DNA from: JBLIRR01 sp049472395 | Lineage (GTDB): Bacteria > SZUA-182 > DTGQ01 > JBLIRR01 | Length of the DNA stretch: 64,000 nucleotides | Reading direction: 5' to 3' | Assembly: GCA_049472395.1 (NCBI GenBank) | Contig: JBLIRR010000024.1 | Coordinates: 28,740-92,739 of the forward strand | Shown: piece after piece, positions 43,748 through 53,612 of the stretch | How positions within the stretch are numbered: the first letter of the stretch is position 1 | How the letters are laid out: every line of letters begins with the position of its first letter | The notes under the pieces: generated by a model | What the model was told of the DNA's origin: nothing | Database searches by the model: none | Seen by the model: the letters and a program-made list of their open reading frames with translations, nothing else | Made by a program: the position numbers and the translations under genes

Positions 43748-46414
43748 TCAGGGAACAATACAGAGGGAGTCATACCCCTCAATCGGCGTATTATTGTAGA
43801 GTATAGCAACGAGCCTTGCTATAGTCTCCCCTTCTGAGAACACACTATCACTGTCCTCTATCTGGACTATGAGATCGAGATACCCATCGGTGTTTACATC
43901 TTCGCTATGTGCCAGAAGGTTATTCTTTTTACCTAGCGCTTTGACCGCAAGCCCTTGGAGCACAATAGTAGAAGGGTCTATTGGGGAGATATCAAAATCG
44001 GCGCTCCCGAGGATTGCCACCGGAATGACACCATGGCCGTCATTGTTAAAACAATTCGGGAAGCTCCCCGGTTTGATATCAATCCTGACAGTGTATACGC
44101 CTGAGTTTGTTTCTCCCTCATCGAGCTTTCCATTCTTGTTGCCATCCTCTACTCCATCGGGCTCACCATCACCATCTGAGTTCGGATTGGTGGGATCGGT
44201 GATAGTTTCAGGATCAGCATCTGCAATAAAGAATCCTTTTGAGATATCGGTTGCTGCCGGGTCGTGAGGCTCGGTCAATCCTACTTCCGTGCCATCAAAT
44301 ATCCCATCTCCATCGGTATCAGGGTTCTGAGGATCGGTCTCGCCAGGATCGACATCGCCATCATTGTCAAGGTCCTCACCTGGGCTGCACGTTCCGTCCC
44401 GTAGGCCATCATCGTCGCAATCAGCATCATAAGGGCAGGGATCGTGCACATTCGGCAGGCAATCACCATCACTATCATCATCACATACATCCCCTACACC
44501 ATCATTATCCATATTCCCCTGATCTGGATTGGCGATGGTGGGGCATTTATCATCAGGATCGAGCACTCCGTCATTGTCATCATCATCATCGCAGAGATCA
44601 CCCACACCGTCGGAGTCATTATCTCCCTGGCCGGGATTTGATACCATAGGGCAATTATCAGATGTATCTCCGATTCCGTCATTGTCATCATCGTCATCAC
44701 ACATATCACCGGCTCCATCATTATCCGTATCTGCCTGATCAGGATTGGATAGGTTAGGGCAGTTATCCGTATCATTCGGGATACCGTCACCATCTCTATC
44801 CGGATCACAGGCATCGCCTCTGCCATCCCCATCCGAATCCGTTTGGGCAGGATTGGCGATAGTTGGACAGTAGTCTCCCGCACAGGTCGTGAGGCCGTCA
44901 CCGTCCGGATCAGAATCCCAGGAGGGTCTAAATCCATCGCAGTCATCCCCATCTGCCACATATCCCTCAGGACATTCGCACTGCACTGTGCTCACATCAG
45001 GATTACCGTGACCGTCTCCATCTTGATCCCGATAGCAAGACCGCATTTTACACAAGCCATACGCTCCCGTTAATCTAATCATCCCTATTTCAGGATCATT
45101 ATCCCCCGGTCCATTGTCAGGAACATACAATAGGCCATTAATAAATCCCTCCTGGTCAATCTCTATCACGGCGCCGGTGTGTGTGGCTTCATCAAATGGT
45201 GGGAATGGATACCACTGACCTTCATTAGAGAGATAGTAGGCTTTCCATAATAGTGGATCATTGTTGTCATATACAGGCAAGGGCGCGATAATCTACAACG
45301 GTTTATTATCATTCTGGCCACTATCAACTGTGACAGTAAAGGAAAAATAACCAAATGGATGGATTATATGTGAGGGTGCCTTCGGTAAAGAGCCAGAATC
45401 AGGGCTTCTTACGTCTTTTAGGATGCTTCCCGGCGGCGCTTTGACAGTAAAGACGGATTCCGCATCATCGGAGGGAAAGGACGCCACATCAGGCTGCATA
45501 AAATCAGGTATCCCATCGTTATTACCGTCATATGGATAAAACAGTCCATAGTAGGGGAAGGGACCTCTTTCGGGTGCACCATCTCCATCTTCATCCCCGT
45601 AGTATTCATAGGCGCCCATATCAACCTCCGCCATACCATCGCCGTCTCCATCCAGAGGTCTTACTACATTATCTTTATCATTACCTGGCGCATCCATCGA
45701 AGTTTCGAGATCAATACAGGGTGAACCGGCCTGCAGATGATAATCATATCGCCAGTATCCTGGACTGACGAATGATGGATCATTATTTATATTGCCTGTG
45801 CCGGTAAATCCCCCCTGGATGTTGGAGAAAGTCACTACCGGATGAACAAGGCCAATAGGGTAATATATCGAATGAGGCGTATTCCTCCATATGATACAAT
45901 TCGTGATCGTTGGCGAAGAGTCATCGTCATCGATAGATATTCCACCACCGCCAAGAAGGCTGTAGGTTATATTGTCCACTATAGTACAGTTCATAATATG
46001 CGGGGATGATAATTCTGTGCACCTAATTCCACCACCAGGACGCTGGGTAGCATGATTGCCCCAAATAAGGCAGTTTGTGATTATGGGAGAGCACCAGACC
46101 CTGCATTCAATACCCGCCCCCCCTCCAAGACCACCATTTTTGTAAATTTCACATCTTTCGATAAGAGGGTCAGCTCCTCTTATACAATTAATTCCTATCC
46201 CATTTCCTGACTGGTATAGGTTAGATTTACCTATATTAAAACCGATCATACAGTCAAAAATAATGGGGGAAGCACTATAACAAGTAATTCCTCTACTGTA
46301 GAAACCTTCATTCCCATCAATAGTACAGTTATGAATAATTGGAGAAGAGCCCCCGCTGGAGGCGTAATTACAAATTCCCGATATTTCTCCTTGCGGATTG
46401 TCAAAGTCATACAT
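43748..46414 (-). pseudogene. Secreted beta-helix / thrombospondin type 3 protein, stop-interrupted and 5'-truncated
   Basis: Reading leftward, bases 46414-45296 encode right-handed beta-helix repeats (SPIIHNCTIDGNEG, SPIITNCLIWGNHA, SPTITNCIIWRN) and a PCIDLETSMDAPG-type end. A TAG at 45293-45295 interrupts, and the same frame continues IIAPLPVYDNNDPLLWKAYY into six or more calcium-binding TSP3 repeats (DSDGDGRGDACDPDRDGDGI style). A C-terminal IDIKPGSFPNCFNNDGHGVI domain follows, common in bacterial surface proteins. The second half has only a TTG to start from. The frame is open upstream to ~46492 but has no ATG, ribosome site or signal peptide before residue 1, so the 5' end is lost. Intact, it would have been a ~900-residue or larger surface protein. 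Confidence 0.85.
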
Positions 46415-46606
46415 GTCTATACTATTTTTGCCAATGTAACAAGATTTATCTTTTATCCGGTTTTTTTTAATACTATATGATTGTAGGATTGTGATATAAT
46501 TAATTTAGAAATTAGAGCAGATTTAAGGATTTATTACATGATACACTAAATGGGAGGGGATTAGATACAATCTTTCAAATTTTCAAATCTATAGGGAGAT
46601 TACGTC

Positions 46607-46738
46607 ATGGCAATTATAAAAGAAAAAGCGATACAAATGATCAAGAATATGCCCCAAGACATTTTTGTCGAATTATCTTTAATTATCCTCGTCAATATTG
46701 TCCAAAAATCAAAGCAGCACCCTAGTAAAACAGTATAA
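46607..46738 (+). CDS. Small hypothetical protein (43 residues)
   Basis: The ATG at 46607 has AGGGAGATTACGTC upstream. The product begins MAIIKEKAIQMIKNMPQDIF, like the N-terminus of short antitoxin-like or regulatory proteins, then becomes hydrophobic (FVELSLIILVNIVQ) and ends basic. The family is not certain and no partner gene adjoins. The good ribosome site is the main support; it could also be a shortened relic. Confidence 0.4.
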   Translation: MAIIKEKAIQMIKNMPQDIFVELSLIILVNIVQKSKQHPSKTV

Positions 46739-47006
46739 GTCATTGATTCTATGATATTGGAATATCTAGCATAGGGATTGCTTTTATATATTACAAATGC
46801 ACACACAAAAAAATAATATATAATTAAGAAAAATCAATAAATTACAATTGCAGAAAAATTTATTCCTTTATTAATTTATCAATTAATAAATATGATCGAA
46901 GGTTCTTTTAGGAAAGATCGATTAATATGAAGACAAAAGAAATTAAATAGGACTTATAATTTCGTTTTGAATAGCCATAAAGGTAGGATTAAGGCTTACA
47001 ATTTGA
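46739..47006. other. AT-rich gap before terminator
   Basis: These 268 bases are very AT-rich and contain no open frame with a ribosome site on either strand. They end at a strong terminator, so either they carry a small RNA or leader that ends there, or the terminator serves the 43-residue gene at 46607. Confidence 0.4.
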
Positions 47007-47063
47007 TGGCGCAATCAAATTACTTTTTTAAAAAAGTAAAATGTGATTGCGCCATTTTTTTTT
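47007..47063 (+). terminator. Strong rho-independent terminator upstream of FIST gene
   Basis: TGGCGCAATCA (47007-47017) pairs with TGATTGCGCCA (47044-47054); an inner TTACTTTTTT/AAAAAAGTAA stem extends it, and nine T residues follow. It ends 66 bases before the FIST start. It could end the small upstream gene or act as a conditional terminator in the FIST leader. Confidence 0.85.
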
Positions 47064-47128
47064 GTAGGGACTAAGATAAAGGAGTAGTACTAAACTATAT
47101 TTTTAGAACATTTGGAAGGAAATTGACA

Positions 47129-48433
47129 ATGTTCTTTGAAGAAAGTCTTATATCGAAAACTCTTTTCGTATGGATATTATTAATAGCGAGCATAGCTTCC
47201 TATTCATCATCGTTCGCAGATATTACTACCATGGCACATGGATGGTGCTATGGCGAGGAAGATTCTCATACAGCAGTAAATAAGGCGTTAATTAACCTTA
47301 AAAAAAATCTTAATGGGAAAAAGCCGGCTATAATTTTTTTCTCTAGTACAAGTATAAAACTTAACATTCCCACAATGGTTAAGGAAGTGTGCAATGAGTT
47401 TTCTACTATTCCAGTTTGGGGTGCTACATCTGCCCTTGGGATTATCATGAACAATGAATATGATTATATGAAAGGCAGTGTTATAGGACTTTTAGCATTA
47501 TGCTCAAAAGATTATTCGTTCTTTGTAAGGGGTGCATCCATTCGAGAATACCAAAATAACTATGTGGCTGCTGTTACGCACATCATAAAAGAGGCTAATT
47601 TAAATTATAAAAATAAAATTCCATCTATGATTTTGTTTACTTCAAATCCCGGATCACATGAAGAGGATATTATTAAGGTGTTGAAAAATCATTACGGTAA
47701 ATTCATTCCAATTTTCGGAGGATCTTGTGGAACAGAAGTCCCCAACCTGCAATATTCCATCGCAAATGATGAATCTTATACAGAAGGATTCTCCTTATGT
47801 TTTATATATACTTCCAAGCATATAGGCTATTGCTACCAAATGGGATACAAGAGAAAGAATGTAAATGGAATTGCAACTGACGTCGATGGCCGATGGGTCA
47901 ATACGATAGATAACAAACCAGCTTTAGAGGTATACAACCGATGGACAGATGGATTTTTCACAAAGATCATTGAAAATGGGAAGCCTATCCGTGGAGAAGG
48001 GCAGATGTATCACCCGCTAGCTATGATAAAGCATACTAAAGATGGCGAAGAGTTCATTATAGCACTTTCCGCAAAAAAACATTCTGTCGAGACCGGACGC
48101 ATCGAATTCTTTGCATGTGTTGATAAAGGAGATGTTTTAACAGTATTAAAAGGGGATACAAATTCGCTTATCAGACGTACATACCTTGCTGTTGCAAAAG
48201 CAAAAAAAATGGCCAGAGGAAGGATTGCAGGAGGCCTAGTTTTTAACTGTTCAGGAGCCCGACTCCTCTTAGAGAAAAAAGATCGGACCAAAGAAATATC
48301 GCCACAGCTCAAGCAAGCTTTTAAAAATAAACCCTTTATACTGATGTTCAATAATGGCGAGCATGGTTGCATTCCAGGAAGTGAATCCTTCCATGGCAAT
48401 CTAATGCTTGATACCGTGGTTTTTGCAGAATAG
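47129..48433 (+). CDS. Exported FIST-domain sensory protein
   Basis: 434 residues from the ATG at 47129 (GGAAGGAAATTGACA upstream). A signal peptide or anchor (TLFVWILLIASIASYSSSFA) precedes FIST_N (ALINLKKNLNGKKPAIIFFS, VWGATSALGIIMNNEYDYMK, ILFTSNPGSHEEDIIKVL, IFGGSCGTEV) and FIST_C (WVNTIDNKPALEVYNRW, YHPLAMI, KKMARGRIAGGLVFNCSGAR, FILMFNNGEHGCIPG). FIST domains are predicted to bind small ligands such as amino acids; most are cytoplasmic, so export is notable. It lies 37 bases upstream of a hybrid histidine kinase with an outer sensor domain, suggesting a periplasmic ligand-binding partner for that kinase. Confidence 0.9.
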   Translation: MFFEESLISKTLFVWILLIASIASYSSSFADITTMAHGWCYGEEDSHTAVNKALINLKKNLNGKKPAIIFFSSTSIKLNIPTMVKEVCNEFSTIPVWGATSALGIIMNNEYDYMKGSVIGLLALCSKDYSFFVRGASIREYQNNYVAAVTHIIKEANLNYKNKIPSMILFTSNPGSHEEDIIKVLKNHYGKFIPIFGGSCGTEVPNLQYSIANDESYTEGFSLCFIYTSKHIGYCYQMGYKRKNVNGIATDVDGRWVNTIDNKPALEVYNRWTDGFFTKIIENGKPIRGEGQMYHPLAMIKHTKDGEEFIIALSAKKHSVETGRIEFFACVDKGDVLTVLKGDTNSLIRRTYLAVAKAKKMARGRIAGGLVFNCSGARLLLEKKDRTKEISPQLKQAFKNKPFILMFNNGEHGCIPGSESFHGNLMLDTVVFAE

Positions 48434-48470
48434 ACATCCACTATTGGTGCGATAATATGATGAGGGTATA

Positions 48471-50819
48471 ATGAATTTAAAAATAAAGTTTATTTTTATT
48501 GTCTTATTCTTCCTCACATTTGTATTCTGTAATTTTTTATATCTCTCGTACCACCATTTTAAAAGAGATAGACATCTGCTTGAATCCGGCATTAAACGGG
48601 AAGGTGAAAGCATAATAGCAGCAACAAGAGAAGCATTATCCATCATACTGCCTTCAAGAGATTATTCTCTCGTCAGGTCCTATGGCAAAGATCTTGTTCG
48701 AGAAAGAAACAATATAACTCTACTCAGCATATTTGATGAGGATGGCGAAGTAATTTTTGCATATCCGAAAGACGAATCAGAGGCTAATCACGATCTTGAT
48801 CCCTCAAAAATCAGAAAATTACAAAAGCAAAAGCCGATTATTTCATCTCAATATAATAATTATGAATTTATTGCCCCTTTGACATATAAAATAATGGAAA
48901 AGGAAGAAAGGTATGGTTTTGTAAAAATAAGGCTCTATAAAGGATATATTGAACATGAGCTTAAAAAATGCATGGCAGAGTTATTTTATTCTTTCATATT
49001 CATAATACTATTATCATTTTTTGTATTTTATTTCTTTTCTAATAAGTATATTGTATATCCTATTATACAACTAGCTAATACTGTTGCAGAGTTTGGACAA
49101 GGGAATCTTTCAATCCGGGTCAAGACAACATCCGATGATGAAGTGGGTAAATTAGGGGAAAGTTTTAATGCTATGGCTGAAAATCTTTTGAAAATTACAG
49201 CTTCGCGAAATGAACTAAACAAAGAGATTGAGGAACGTAGAAAGGCGGAAGAAGCATTACAGGAGAGTGAGGGTAAACTCAATGCTATGCTAAGTTCTAT
49301 AGGTGATCACATGAGCATGATGGATAGAGATTTAAATATTATCTGGGCTAATGCATTTGCCAGGAAGCTCTTTGGCAATGATATTATTGGCAAGAAATGT
49401 TATGAAGCATACCATAAAAGGAAAGAACCATGCACACCGTATCCTTGCCTTACAGTTAAAGCGTTTCAGGATGGGAAATTTCATGAACATAATTCCCAAG
49501 TTATAGGTAAGGATGGGAAAATAGTATATTTGCATTGTACTGCTAATGTCGCATTGAGAAATAAAGAAGGAGAGCCATTGGGAGTGCTGGAAATTGCTAG
49601 AGATGTTACTGAGAATAAGCTCTACGAAGAACAACTTAAAAAAGCAGTACTTAAAGCAGAAGAGTCCGAACTTTTAAAATCAGCATTTTTAGCAAATATG
49701 TCCCATGAGATAAGAACTCCTATGAATGCAATTATTGGTTTCACAGATTTAATGCTTGGGGATGAATTATCGGAGGAACATAGACAATATTTGAAGAATG
49801 TAAAAGAGAGTGGTGATTTATTATTATCTATAATTGATGATATTCTGGATTTGTCAAAAATAGATGCGGGCCAGTTTAAGATTGAGCAAATCCCCTGTTC
49901 TCTTAAAGAGATATTAAATAGTGTTGGTTCTTCCTGCCAAATGATTATATCACATAAAGGGAAAAACATTAGCTTAAGAGAAAGCTTCCCCGAAAATATA
50001 AACAGATTTATCATAGCCGACCCTACAAGAATACAACAGATAATGAATAATCTATTGAGCAATGCTGTTAAGTTCACAGAGAATGGATTCATTGAATATG
50101 GTGTTTCATTAAAAGATAAGAACAGATTAGAATTTTATGTAAGGGATACTGGCATAGGAATACCTGACAATAAACGGGATGAAATATTTAAGCCATTTCA
50201 GCAAGCAGATGAAAGTCATACAAGAAAATATGGTGGCACGGGTCTTGGACTTACCATCAGTAAAAAATTAGTTGAGCTCATGGGTGGAGAGATTACCGTG
50301 AGGTCGAAACTCGGTTCTGAGCATGGCACCACATTTTATTTCACACAACCTTATAAGCCAACAGAAATAAAAGAAAAAGGGGAGATGGAAGAAATTAAGA
50401 TTTCGAAGACAAAAATAGGCTATACTATTCTCGTAGCAGAAGACGATGCTTTAAATCAATCATTAGCTCGCGAGATATTAGAGAGAGCTGGGTATAATGT
50501 AGTTGTAACAAATGATGGAAAAGAAGCAATATCCATATATAAAACTGATGCTTCAATAGACTTAATATTGATGGATATGCAGATGCCAGTCATAGATGGT
50601 TATGAAGCTGTTAGAGTTATTAGGCATATTGAAGCAAAAGAGAAAAAAAATAGAAGAATGCCGATAATCGCATTGACAGCCTTCACACTGGACGGTGATA
50701 GAAAAAAATGTATTGAGGCAGGGATGGATGAATACATTACCAAGCCAATAAAGGCAAAGGAAATGCTTGTCTGTATAAAAAAAATGGTAGAAACGTCTGT
50801 TTTAAAGTATAAAGAATAA
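48471..50819 (+). CDS. Hybrid sensor histidine kinase (CACHE-like sensor, HAMP, PAS, HisKA, HATPase, REC)
   Basis: 782 residues. Helix 1 (IFIVLFFLTFVFCNFLYLSY), a ~140-residue extracytoplasmic sensor domain, and helix 2 (FYSFIFIILLSFFVFYFF) are followed by HAMP (IIQLANTVAEFGQGNLSIRV). A PAS domain contains Cys residues in KEPCTPYPCLTVKAF. HisKA has the phospho-acceptor in FLANMSHEIRTPMNAIIGF, and HATPase has N, G1 and G2 boxes (NNLLSNAVKF, DTGIGIP, GGTGLGLTISKKL). The C-terminal receiver has acceptor Asp in LILMDMQMPVIDGYEA and Lys in YITKPI. No output domain is fused, so phosphate must go to another protein or be used in-line. It is co-oriented with the FIST gene and probably in operon with it. 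Confidence 0.94.
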   Translation: MNLKIKFIFIVLFFLTFVFCNFLYLSYHHFKRDRHLLESGIKREGESIIAATREALSIILPSRDYSLVRSYGKDLVRERNNITLLSIFDEDGEVIFAYPKDESEANHDLDPSKIRKLQKQKPIISSQYNNYEFIAPLTYKIMEKEERYGFVKIRLYKGYIEHELKKCMAELFYSFIFIILLSFFVFYFFSNKYIVYPIIQLANTVAEFGQGNLSIRVKTTSDDEVGKLGESFNAMAENLLKITASRNELNKEIEERRKAEEALQESEGKLNAMLSSIGDHMSMMDRDLNIIWANAFARKLFGNDIIGKKCYEAYHKRKEPCTPYPCLTVKAFQDGKFHEHNSQVIGKDGKIVYLHCTANVALRNKEGEPLGVLEIARDVTENKLYEEQLKKAVLKAEESELLKSAFLANMSHEIRTPMNAIIGFTDLMLGDELSEEHRQYLKNVKESGDLLLSIIDDILDLSKIDAGQFKIEQIPCSLKEILNSVGSSCQMIISHKGKNISLRESFPENINRFIIADPTRIQQIMNNLLSNAVKFTENGFIEYGVSLKDKNRLEFYVRDTGIGIPDNKRDEIFKPFQQADESHTRKYGGTGLGLTISKKLVELMGGEITVRSKLGSEHGTTFYFTQPYKPTEIKEKGEMEEIKISKTKIGYTILVAEDDALNQSLAREILERAGYNVVVTNDGKEAISIYKTDASIDLILMDMQMPVIDGYEAVRVIRHIEAKEKKNRRMPIIALTAFTLDGDRKKCIEAGMDEYITKPIKAKEMLVCIKKMVETSVLKYKE

Positions 50820-50902
50820 TAATTAAAAAGCAGCAAATGAAGACTTTATAAGAGTTTATTTCCTGCCTTTTGGAACTAATTCACCTGCGTCCAAAACCTG
50901 CC

Positions 50903-51064
50903 TTACTTTACAAGTGTCGGATTCATTTCAAGGTCCCGGTCCGAAGGCACAGGTTGGCCGTCGGGATGATTGTGTACAATTATTAGATCAGTTGCGTTAT
51001 AAAGGAGGCCCTGTCGTAGAATCTCCCTGGGATAGAAAGGTGTTCAATCCAGCGTGCTTTCCAT
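50903..51064 (-). pseudogene. RadC/JAMM-domain fragment
   Basis: On the minus strand this stretch encodes ESTLD, a TGA stop, then TPFYPREILRQGLLYNATDL, IIVHNHPDGQPVPSDRDLE and a TAA. It matches the RadC region around the JAMM metal site (HxHx8-10D) but has no N- or C-terminal remainder. It is a relic of a RadC gene in the 548-base gap between the kinase and the six-gene operon. The rest of this gap shows only a 25-codon frame at 51222 that is not convincing. Confidence 0.7.
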
Positions 51065-51367
51065 GATTATGGAATGATGAAGCAAATGCATGCTGTTACT
51101 AAGAGCCTGTCTGAAAAATATTTCATGCGGGTGCCAATCTCCATTGCTTTTCACAGGCCATTGGAAAAATCCTAAATAAAATTTGAATGTATTCAAAGTA
51201 TTATACAAAAAAACGAGCATTATGAGTTATCAATTATATATTCGTAGAGGAAATACACGGAAGGGGATAGGTAAAAATGACGATAAAACTATTGAATAAT
51301 ATATAAATTTAATAAGATCTTTGAGCAATTTAGATAATGCTTCATATAAAATGGGGGGGAAGAGAAT

Positions 51368-52480
51368 ATGTTGAGTGAAAAATTAAATCTCATCGAGCAG
51401 GGCTCATCAAAGCTCCAACAACTCAAGGAAACAAGAGAAGGGCTCTGTACAGACTTATACGAAGGACTTGAGAAAATTGAGCACATGTATGCTCACATAA
51501 ATTCAGAAAATTTAGAGACAGCCAATAAGGAGTTGTCAAAGCTTGATACGTCCTTAGGTAACTATGGCAGTTACAAGCAGACAATCGCGGATCTTGCCGT
51601 TGGCCTGACGAATGGATTGCAGGAATATGTGGAATTTGCCAATAAGAGTAAGAGCTTCCAAGGCATTGGTGAAAAGTTCTATAATCTGGTGGGTATGAAA
51701 AGAAGGGCTGAACGGATGAGAAATAACCGGATAAGCACGCAGAATCCCCGGGAAAACCTGCAACATATCTTGGAATATAGTGAGAGGCTTTACCATGAGA
51801 TCTGTCAGGTCCGACAAGTCGCCCTCTCAACCTATGGAAGATTGCAGGCAAATACTGATGTAATTGTGCAAAAAATCGCAGAATTTGAACCGCAGGAAGC
51901 TGTATTAAAAGAAAAACTTGAGGCACTGCAGGCCAAATACGAAGCAAAACAAAAGGAGTATGAATCCGCGGACGCGCAAAAACAAGCTGAAATGCTCGGA
52001 GAAATTAATGAATTACACAAGAAACTAAATGAAGTAAGACATGACCACGGTCAGATTCTCACCGTATATAGTCAGGCGCAGCAAGCCTTGAAAGCGAGTG
52101 AGCTATCGAGAAATTCTTTCGAGAAAATGGAAGATGATCTGGCACGACAAGCAACTATGATTAAAGAGAAGATCGATAACATAACGCAGGTATATCTCGC
52201 TGCGCCTGAGGCCGTCAAGGTTATGATGACCACGAAGGGTATGGAAACGCTGGATAAGACGGTTAATGCCGCGACAGATCAATCAGTGAATATTATCACA
52301 CAAGCTGCCGAGTCGGTCAGTGATGCGACACTTGCCCGCGAAGCCATTCAACTTATTGATGAGAGCGTTATGCGCGGTTACATGCAACGTGTTGAACAGA
52401 CAATGAAAGACTTCAACCAGAGAATCGATGATGTAAGAAAGAAAGCTCAGCAATCCCAGGTGGAAAGGTATGGCAAATAA
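51368..52480 (+). CDS. Operon gene 1: cytoplasmic helical / coiled-coil protein
   Basis: 370 residues, with GGGGGGAAGAGAAT before the ATG. It is almost entirely helical, with no signal peptide and no membrane segment. A strong heptad region spans residues ~170-250 (EAVLKEKLEALQAKYEAKQK, EMLGEINELHKKLNEVRHDH), and there are shorter helices before and after (LSEKLNLIEQGSSKLQQLKE; YMQRVEQTMKDFNQRIDD). A basic patch MKRRAERMRNNRI lies near residue 115. I recognise no family; loose resemblance to TelA/KlaA or PspA-type helical proteins is compositional only. It opens the operon and overlaps gene 2 by 11 bases. A scaffold or oligomerising partner for the AAA+ protein is a reasonable guess. Confidence 0.85.
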   Translation: MLSEKLNLIEQGSSKLQQLKETREGLCTDLYEGLEKIEHMYAHINSENLETANKELSKLDTSLGNYGSYKQTIADLAVGLTNGLQEYVEFANKSKSFQGIGEKFYNLVGMKRRAERMRNNRISTQNPRENLQHILEYSERLYHEICQVRQVALSTYGRLQANTDVIVQKIAEFEPQEAVLKEKLEALQAKYEAKQKEYESADAQKQAEMLGEINELHKKLNEVRHDHGQILTVYSQAQQALKASELSRNSFEKMEDDLARQATMIKEKIDNITQVYLAAPEAVKVMMTTKGMETLDKTVNAATDQSVNIITQAAESVSDATLAREAIQLIDESVMRGYMQRVEQTMKDFNQRIDDVRKKAQQSQVERYGK

Positions 52481-53612
52481 ATACACATTACAATCCCATG
52501 GAAAAACTTACATGCCCGAGCAGTCAATGGAGATGACTGTAGATACGAATAATTTTAAAAGGCTTGAAGACAGTGCTGTCAAGACCCATTTTGAATCATT
52601 ATCGAGCATGTTACATGAATTGTCCCGCTTTGCGCATGAGAAATTAGATATCTCCGATGCAGGCAGTGATGGGCTTCTCGGTTATATGTCCAGGTTAGCT
52701 GCTACATTAGAGGCTATTGTATTAAAAAATAAAATCGAATCAATGCGCGAGAACTCGGATATAAAGATTTCGTGTAGTATTGATCCGACACATTCGGGTT
52801 TTCCCCTCTTTATTAGAGATTTTCAATTCTTACACTCAGATAAAAAAATAGCAGACTGTAATCTCGCCCTGATCCCCCCTGACAATGATCTGGTTAATCA
52901 GGCATTGTTCAGTCTTTTCAGGGGAATATTCCCAAAAGACATAGTAATACAAAAGCTTGCCCGCGAGTATTATCAAAAGCTCAAGGGACTCGAGATCCCT
53001 TCCCGCTTCAAATCCTATGAAGAGATTAAAGTGAACAAAAAGGAGGGCAAGATACTTTACAAAAAATCTGTCGAAAGGCTTGATGAACATTCGAATATCC
53101 CAAGATTTTATAACCTCTATTTTAAAGTTCCTTTTGATCCGTATATAGAGCCTCAGTGGAAAGGAGAGCTTGAAGAGGCTATAAAGAGAGGCACTTCAAC
53201 AATAGCAAAACTTGAGCTTCCTTATCTGGCCGAGCAGATTGAAGAGGTTGATGGAGTATTACTTGAGATGCTTGAACGATTTGATATAGGGCCATTTTAT
53301 AATAGGTACACTGCAAATGAGGGAGATATTAAATATCTGATAGATCACGGTTCTGATAATGACGCGATCTTATGTTTTCAGAAACACTATGTCCAACGGA
53401 TGGGTGAGAAAGAGAGAAAAGGACTTGGTAATGCTATCAGGGGATTCATCTCCGGAGATTCAAGAAAAGGCATCTTCTCGCCCCCTGTGGCATCACCTGT
53501 GTATGCCTTGATGCCTCACCGGTTTATCCAGAAAGTGCATAGTAAAGATCTCCGGCTTGGCGAAAACATAGAAATGTATAGCATGATTAAAGGAGGGTGC
53601 GCGAGTGATTGA
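52470..53612 (+). CDS. Operon gene 2: uncharacterised cytoplasmic protein
   Basis: 380 residues from the ATG at 52470, with AGGTGGAAAGGT upstream inside gene 1. It has no signal peptide or membrane segment. The N-terminal ~100 residues look helical (VKTHFESLSSMLHELSRFAH, GLLGYMSRLAATLEAIVLKN). The middle has FPLFIRDFQFLHSDKKIADC and a helix-rich stretch (IVIQKLAREYYQKLKGLEIP), and the C-terminus holds LGNAIRGFISGDSRKG and YALMPHRFIQKVHSKDLRLG. No known motif or catalytic signature is seen. Its stop overlaps the GTG start of the ATPase by eight bases, so the two are translationally coupled and probably interact. Confidence 0.85.
   Translation: MANKYTLQSHGKTYMPEQSMEMTVDTNNFKRLEDSAVKTHFESLSSMLHELSRFAHEKLDISDAGSDGLLGYMSRLAATLEAIVLKNKIESMRENSDIKISCSIDPTHSGFPLFIRDFQFLHSDKKIADCNLALIPPDNDLVNQALFSLFRGIFPKDIVIQKLAREYYQKLKGLEIPSRFKSYEEIKVNKKEGKILYKKSVERLDEHSNIPRFYNLYFKVPFDPYIEPQWKGELEEAIKRGTSTIAKLELPYLAEQIEEVDGVLLEMLERFDIGPFYNRYTANEGDIKYLIDHGSDNDAILCFQKHYVQRMGEKERKGLGNAIRGFISGDSRKGIFSPPVASPVYALMPHRFIQKVHSKDLRLGENIEMYSMIKGGCASD

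Noticed and set aside
44239..44961. Long open frames opposite the thrombospondin repeats
   Set aside because: They are antisense products of the GAT/GAC-rich repeats, giving His- or Met-rich low-complexity sequence with no ribosome site.
45293..45295. Recoding of TAG (for example as pyrrolysine), since two broken frames contain in-frame TAG
   Set aside because: Other broken frames carry TAA (8998) and TGA (in the RadC relic), many intact genes end in ordinary stops, and no Pyl genes or methylamine methyltransferases are in the window. Decay explains the data.
51222..51299. A 25-codon frame (MSYQLYIRRGN...) before the six-gene operon
   Set aside because: It has no ribosome site and no recognisable content.
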